A stretch of DNA of 64,000 bases from Lepeophtheirus salmonis. Its lineage: Eukaryota; Arthropoda; Copepoda; Siphonostomatoida; Caligidae. Positions 58,501 through 64,000 of the stretch are shown piece after piece. Under the pieces are notes generated by a model. That model saw only the letters and a list, made by a program, of their open reading frames with translations, had not been told where the DNA came from and ran no database searches. Made by a program: the position numbers and the translations under genes. The stretch spans positions 7,158,363-7,222,362 of the forward strand of contig NC_052135.2 of NCBI RefSeq assembly GCF_016086655.4, in the 5' to 3' direction. Position 1 is the first letter of the stretch. Each line of letters opens with the position of its first letter.

Positions 58501-59249
58501 CTACTATTACAAAAATGTATATAATCAACTTATTTATAGTATAAGTAATTATATAACAGTTTAGCTCCCCCGAAAAAAAAAGGATGCAGTTTAACGCGTA
58601 TAAACACTTCCATATTGAAATAACATTCGTAGACAAGTTTATAAAAAACAAAACAAAAGCTCCGTAGTTATGACTTAATAAAATTCGTTACACAAATAGT
58701 CAATAAAATAATCTCCAAACTGCTACTTACTAAAAAAAAACACTTATATTATGTTTTGCAATATTTACTATATTTCATTAGTGTTAATTTTCTCTTGTAA
58801 AATCTTTAGGGTACCAACTTAAATTACTTTGTGTGAAAATTTAAAAAAAAAAAGGGTTCAAATTAGTTCTTTTTGATATAAAAACACGATTCACAAAGTT
58901 TTAACAATTCTTATGAATATTTAGAGGTAGCTCAAATGCTTTACAGTTTCAAAATTTTACATATTTTAGGAAAAAAACGTTATTCCGTTTTAATATAATC
59001 CGTATACTACACAGTTTTTTAGCAAAATTGACAAATTTAAGTAAGTTAAACTTTAATCAAAAGTTTTTTGATAAATGTTTACGTGTTTTAAAGAACGATG
59101 AAAATTTTTATATAAGATGTAGCCTTTTTTGCATTCTAGTCTGTTAGTTTGCGTATCACAGTCAATGAGCGATTACTTTTAGGAATAAAAAATTAGAAGA
59201 AATATCAGCTGTAATTTGTCATTCGTTAACAAGCCACTATATTCTTTTA
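58501..59249. other. Intergenic, nothing recognised
   Basis: A+T-rich DNA with several A-runs; no ORF of credible composition. Confidence 0.6.
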
Positions 59250-60790
59250 TAAGCGCAACTCCCCTTTTGGCAAGATCATTAATGACATTGAGATAACCAA
59301 TCATTCCTGATACCTACTTGAAATCATCCCTATAATTCAATGATGCATGATCAGCTTCTTAAAGTCCATAAGGTGTTTGAGCTTTAGTAGTTTAATAAAC
59401 AGGTTAGAATGCCGCTCTCTTTAGCACTAGGTACTGGTCAAGGGAATTATTATAAATATGGGATTTACCATGACGTTGGATATTTAATATATTGATTATT
59501 AGTTCATGATAATATATTCTAAGCATAACATAAGGAAGGCTTATAATTTTCATAATATATTTCATCTTATCTGTGACAAAGTCTCATAAATTTTAATGTG
59601 CATCTTTACATGGAACTGTTGCAGCTACCTATTATTTACTTTTAAAGAGTTCAGCATCTGCCTTTTGAATGAAAACTTACTCGACCATAAAAAAATATGA
59701 GTCCTACAAGTTCCTACGACATGTATAATGAATGTCAGGAAATTTTCCATGATGTTATTTTGTAAATTTTACTATAAAATAGTTGAGTATTTTATTAATG
59801 ACTTCATTAAATTAAGGTCGTAGTAAGGAGTGTCTAAGGCCTTAGATGCATTGATCCAGACTTTGTTATATTTTCTTACTATTAAAACAAATATATCACG
59901 TAATCCTTGTTCTTCTTTCGGAGTTAAAATTAATTTAAACATTCAGATTTTAAGACTATATAAGACTTTTGATAGCCAAGAAACATGGTTCATAAATTTA
60001 ACTCCTCGCTTAGGAGCAGCACCTACAAATATTATGACTAGTTTACTATCCCCTATTATCGTCCCTTGGAATTTTATTTTTGAGATATTTATTTAGGAAA
60101 TTCAATGGTGCCTTGTCGTATGCCTTCAACAGGCATAGTCAACACTTTATCTGCCTTTCCCTAATCATGCTTCGTTTTATTAATCGACTGCCAATTTTTT
60201 TTTAAATCTTTTAAGTAATGGAACTTTGGGAAAAGGTGTGCCAACCAAACATCCTTGAAAAATAGACCCGATAATTAATCCCAAGATATGGTCACAATAT
60301 GCAAATGGAAAGATATTTTTCCCAAGCAATTTTTCAAGCAAGACACAAGCTCAAGTATTCCTAGCAGAGTCAAAACACATTTCTTTGACATTATTGATAA
60401 TGCCCATTCTTTTATCGTTGTGAAAACAACTGTTGCTTGTGCCTCCCTCGTTCCTGACGGAAGCTCGGGGACAGATAACAAATTTGAAATTCCTTTTCCC
60501 GAAACCAATATAGGTAACCGATCAACTTTTTTCAATAAGATTTGGAATCATTTTCCATCCCAATAAATAACGAGGGGAACTCTAGGTTGGAGTGCTGTTT
60601 TAACATCGTTTGGTTTTTTACATCTGTGTTTACTTCTTATTGTTCGAATTGTGTCTTTATTAAGAATAAGCTCATCAAAATTATCATCAAATCTTTTTAC
60701 AGTTTTTTTGTTCCAATTTTGAACTGTTTTTATAAAAATATTTTCATCGTTCTTCAAGACATATAAAAAATGATTTGTCATAAGCATTTA
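59250..60790 (-). pseudogene. Broken member of a multi-copy invertebrate family (RLPILVSG/YWDGK family)
   Basis: Minus-strand pieces in order: TVKRFDDNFDELILNKDTIR and VPLVIYWDGK (60,548-60,787), then KVDRLPILVSGKGISNLLSV, PELPSGTREAQATVVF and IKEWALSIM (60,275-60,535), then KDVWLAHLFPKFHYLKDLKK, VGAAPKRGVKFM, LSKVLYSLKI and KYNKVWINASKALDTPYYDL down to about 59,800, and weaker traces to 59,250. From memory this order belongs to an uncharacterised family present in many copies in aquatic invertebrate genomes; its acidic residues and high copy number suggest a mobile-element protein with an RNase H-like fold, but that is inference. Several frame shifts and stops show this copy is dead. Confidence 0.65.
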
Positions 60791-61815
60791 TAAATAAAAC
60801 TTTTGATTGAAGTTTAATTTAACTAAATTTTGCTCAAAAGCTGTATGTGTAGTATAAGGATAATATTAGAACGAAATCCCCAAAAAAAAAAATTCTAAAA
60901 TTTCAAAACTTTAAGGCCTTTGAGTTAATTTTAAATATTCATAGAAATTGTTCAAACTTTGTGAATTGTATTTTTATATAAAAAGTAACTCATTTCAAAC
61001 CTCTTCCTTTTTTTTTTACTTTTCACAAAAAGTGCACCTTGAACCAAAAGAGGTACAATTTGATAGATGAAATTCAATATTTGTTGATTTGATACGGGCT
61101 GATTTTTTTCAGATGGTTCCGTATCCGTATTATATTTTGGCTCTGATACTGAGTTGCACCTTTGATACGGAGCTTTGGGGTTTCTAATATTCGGCATACA
61201 AGGCACTCTCCTCACTTATCCTGAAAAATTATCCGTTTCAAAATAAATATGCCAAGATGAATTAAACTTTGAAAGTTGTAAAATTTTCCAACATGGATTT
61301 TTCTCTCCTCCGAACAGGAAACATTTCAAATCACAGAACCTCTATATTTTGAAAGTGAGAATGATTGAGGTTTAAAGATTATAATATGCAAAGTTCTTAC
61401 TAATAAATCACATGTACATGCATGAAGGATATAATAACCCAACATATTTTTTTCTGCATATTTCTTTCTTCGAAATAAGCACACTATTTTATACCCTTTG
61501 AATGATTTATTTTGATTTGATTGAGGGCTTGGTAAAATAAGATGATACATTGTGCACTTCATAATATTTTTTATTTATTTTGGCTTTGACAAAAAAGGTA
61601 TTCATTATTTTCACAAATAAATAAAGTTTAATTATTTATGAATTATTATGCAAAATGTATTATTCTAATTTTTTCAAGACATTATTCATTTGCACTGTTA
61701 AGAAAAGACATGCATAATTTACTCTCTGATTCCAAGGTTACTTTACATGTAATATTAATTCACTTATTATCTGATTAAATGAAAGGAATCTACACCATAA
61801 ACAAGTAACAAAGTT
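60791..61815. other. Upstream flank of the pseudogene, nothing certain
   Basis: A minus-strand ORF at 60,952-61,215 is basic and could be a decayed N-terminus of the neighbouring pseudogene, but no motif supports it. The rest is A+T-rich. Confidence 0.4.
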
Positions 61816-62019
61816 TTATTTGAGGATAATGTTATCATATGATTTCATGTCAGCTGTTGCTAAGGTAATTTTTTTTACTTCATATATACAGGACCCTGCA
61901 CTACAATTGGAACACACTTTGACATCATCCAGATCCCTTGAAAGTGCATCCCGTCCGATTTTTTCCTGTTCATACAAAAGATTAAGTGAATCAATAAATG
62001 AATTACCCCTTGTTTTCAT
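61816..62019 (-). CDS. Unassigned small ORF or exon
   Basis: 67 codons from ATG to TAA: MKTRGNSFIDSLNLLYEQEK, then DLDDVKVCSNCSAGSCIYEV. The composition is unusually ordered for this window and the CSNCSAGSC cluster could be a metal-binding or disulphide knot. No signal peptide or family match recognised. It may be a single-exon small protein, the first exon of a minus-strand gene (a donor-like GTATAT follows the last Cys), or chance. Confidence 0.25.
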   Translation of the reverse strand: MKTRGNSFIDSLNLLYEQEKIGRDALSRDLDDVKVCSNCSAGSCIYEVKKITLATADMKSYDNIILK

Positions 62020-62039
62020 TTTGAGTCAGTTGTCGAGAT

Positions 62040-62460
62040 AGAGGAGCCTAGAAGAAACACGATAGTCGAATTATTCCACACGGGCTACACAGCAAAATCC
62101 ATCACCACACAAGCCAAGGACAGGTCTTAGGTGAAGAATGCGACTCCTACATTCAAAGAAAGGGCTGACGAAATCCATCAAGGCTAATCCAGGGACCCCC
62201 ATGTATGGACTGGCGAAAAAGCGCTCGCTTCATTGCTCGACCATAAGCAGGGATGTCAAAAGCATGGGTTCGTACTCATACAAGTGGATCAAGGCCCATT
62301 ACTTGACATCAGCCGTGAAGGACATAGGTAGAAAGATCTTGAAAAGCTTGAAGTCGATGTCTACGCCAAGCCTGAAATTCTTTTCAGATGATAAATGTGA
62401 TTGATGCTGAAGGTGGCCATATTGAGTGACCAAGTTTGGAAAGAGCCTGTCACCAAGTTT
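62040..62460 (+). mobile_element. Mariner-type transposase N-terminal relic
   Basis: The plus strand reads TPMYGLAKKRSLHCSTISRD and VKDIGRKILKSLKSM, then FFSDDKCD before a TGA. These correspond to the helix-turn-helix region and the first catalytic FSDEK motif of mariner-type transposases. C-terminal half and termini are missing. Confidence 0.7.
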
Positions 62461-63179
62461 TTGCTAAAATTATTATTTTTTGTTGTTATGGATATTATTT
62501 ATATATATATATATATATTTCGAATAGCTCAAGTCTACGTTTAGCTTCCTAGCTAGTATACTGTGCATAAATACAGTAAAAATATTATAGAAGTAAACTA
62601 TACTGACCCTTGAATTTAATCTACCTATTTATCTTTATTTTTATACTTTACCACATTTACACTAATCAATAATAATAATAATGAACAAAAAAAAGCATTA
62701 CTTTCTAATTTTATATCCTTTTTTTGCATTTTTAATGAGTTTTTCTCCTGTATCATTACGTTTTTTAAACATTGAGAAAACAGGCTTCTATTAATACACT
62801 TAAAAATAAAAATAAATCAAAGCGTATGAAGTCAAAGAATAGATACCTATTGGCTATGTTTTAAGAGCAATATACACATCTTGGAAAAAATATTAATATT
62901 TTCATTACATATAATGTATTATAAGGACATATAGTTTATCTATTTGATACTCATATAAAAAGTAGTTCTTTTAAACGTTTGTAATTTTCTCTGGCCTCAT
63001 CCCATCCCCTCCTAATCGGGTATAATACAAATACACAATAATGGAAAGAAAGTTCGGTCCGAACCCCACTCTACTACGACATTTGCTGATTATACTTCAT
63101 TTGGACGACATACCTCATATTATTATTTTAATCATGAACAAAAACGGTGTTCCCTTTTTTGTATTCTGTGAAATTTAAA
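62461..63179. other. Intergenic, (TA)n and A+T-rich
   Basis: A (TA)n tract near 62,499-62,518; otherwise no recognisable feature. Confidence 0.6.
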
Positions 63180-64000
63180 TGGTAGAATGGACAACGTATT
63201 TTGTAAAGCCGTCGGGTGTACTACTTAATGCGTACAGTAATTCAGAAAACGTGTCAAGAAGGATGATGAAGACCCACTGACGATGATTTTCCGAAAGCTT
63301 TGTTACTCGGAAGCTGGCAAAATCGTCCAAAGCCCTACTTTATTGAGAAAATTAAGAAGAATCCCTGCCAATCAATGATTGTGATCGCTGACAGCATCGG
63401 CATAACGTCCTTTTCAACTGTCCATCGTGTCATCAATGATTACATACGGTACACTAATGCACGTTGCAAGGGGCAGCGTCTAACCCCGTCAAACAGGGAG
63501 AAAAGGATTACCTAAACCAAGGTTTTGATCATCCTAAAATAGAACCCCTCCTTCAAAGATGGTCCGGGTTCTTCTCAGATTAGAAAAAAATATGTCAAAC
63601 CCTGAAGAATAACTTGAGGAACAATCTATGGTTAGCAAAAAGTCATTATAACGTCCCTAGTATCATGAAAGCTAAGTACTCATCAGTGTTTTGCGTACCA
63701 AAGTCTTTCTCTGGATCGGCAGCATCATGAAATACCGACCTTGGATCTGGAAGCAAAACAGAGCACACTGTTACACCAGCAAAAGAACACTCCATTTTCT
63801 ACTTTACGAGAATGTGATGTATGTTATACTAAGTTTTGGCCTCCTAACTCAATGGGATTGGACCCTTTCGACTATTTTGTCTGAAACAATGTTAAACAGG
63901 TTTATAAAGAAGGTCCCCAGAGCCCCACAACTTTTCTGAGAGCTGGGATAAGGAAGGTATTCCGGACTTTACCAAGTGGGACGTTAAATAAGGCAGTGGG
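63180..64000 (+). mobile_element. Mariner-type transposase relic, open at window edge
   Basis: Plus-strand pieces: KIKKNPCQSMIVIADSIGIT with VHRVIND (helix-turn-helix), then RGFFSD-like sequence after a shift, SIMKYRPWIWKQNRAHCYTS where the second catalytic segment should be, and FWPPNSMGLDPFDYFVW across another shift, as expected for the third. Frames break repeatedly. The tail may continue past the window. Confidence 0.7.

Noticed and set aside
1..64000. CRISPR arrays, operons, ribosome binding sites, prophage
   Set aside because: The window is plainly eukaryotic with spliced genes; no regularly spaced repeat array other than the minisatellites listed was seen.

Overview
The window is eukaryotic: strongly A+T-rich, with split genes, canonical GT/AG splice sites, many introns of only 54-69 nt and a very high load of decayed Tc1/mariner-type transposons. 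This fits an arthropod. A caligid copepod (sea louse) is my best guess from the mobile-element style and intron sizes, but that is an inference and no database was consulted.

Region 1 to 20,506 (minus strand) is one large gene for a laminin alpha chain of the two-L4-domain class (vertebrate alpha-1/alpha-2, fly wing blister). Eighteen coding exons can be spliced with consistent phases: signal peptide and LN domain, about 19 LE (laminin EGF-like) modules interrupted by two laminin IV type A domains, the coiled-coil arm, and the start of the LG domains, which run off the left edge. Most introns are tiny. Four are larger, and the mobile or repeated DNA I can see in the gene sits in three of them. 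The largest (10,919 to 19,502) also hosts a complete two-exon, same-strand gene for a small four-pass membrane protein of DUF4728 type. Exon 16 carries a one-base frame break.

Region 20,507 to 45,000 is mostly intergenic. It contains a minus-strand gene for a type II membrane protein with an extracellular six-bladed kelch propeller (29,390 to 31,643, 5' end not found), an orphan terminal exon (27,432 to 27,614), several mariner relics, a foldback MITE, and at 41.8 to 44.6 kb a broken DIRS-like tyrosine-recombinase retroelement with inverted ends.

Region 45,000 to 64,000 starts with the last exon of a minus-strand multipass membrane protein (possibly a G-protein coupled receptor). After that it is nearly all repeats: mariner/maT-like copies (one nearly full length at 51,227 to 52,422), pyrimidine-rich repeats, and a decayed minus-strand copy of a multi-copy invertebrate gene family at about 59.25 to 60.79 kb. 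No rRNA, CRISPR or tRNA gene was recognised. The genes here are independent eukaryotic units, not an operon. The one physical association is the gene nested in the laminin intron.
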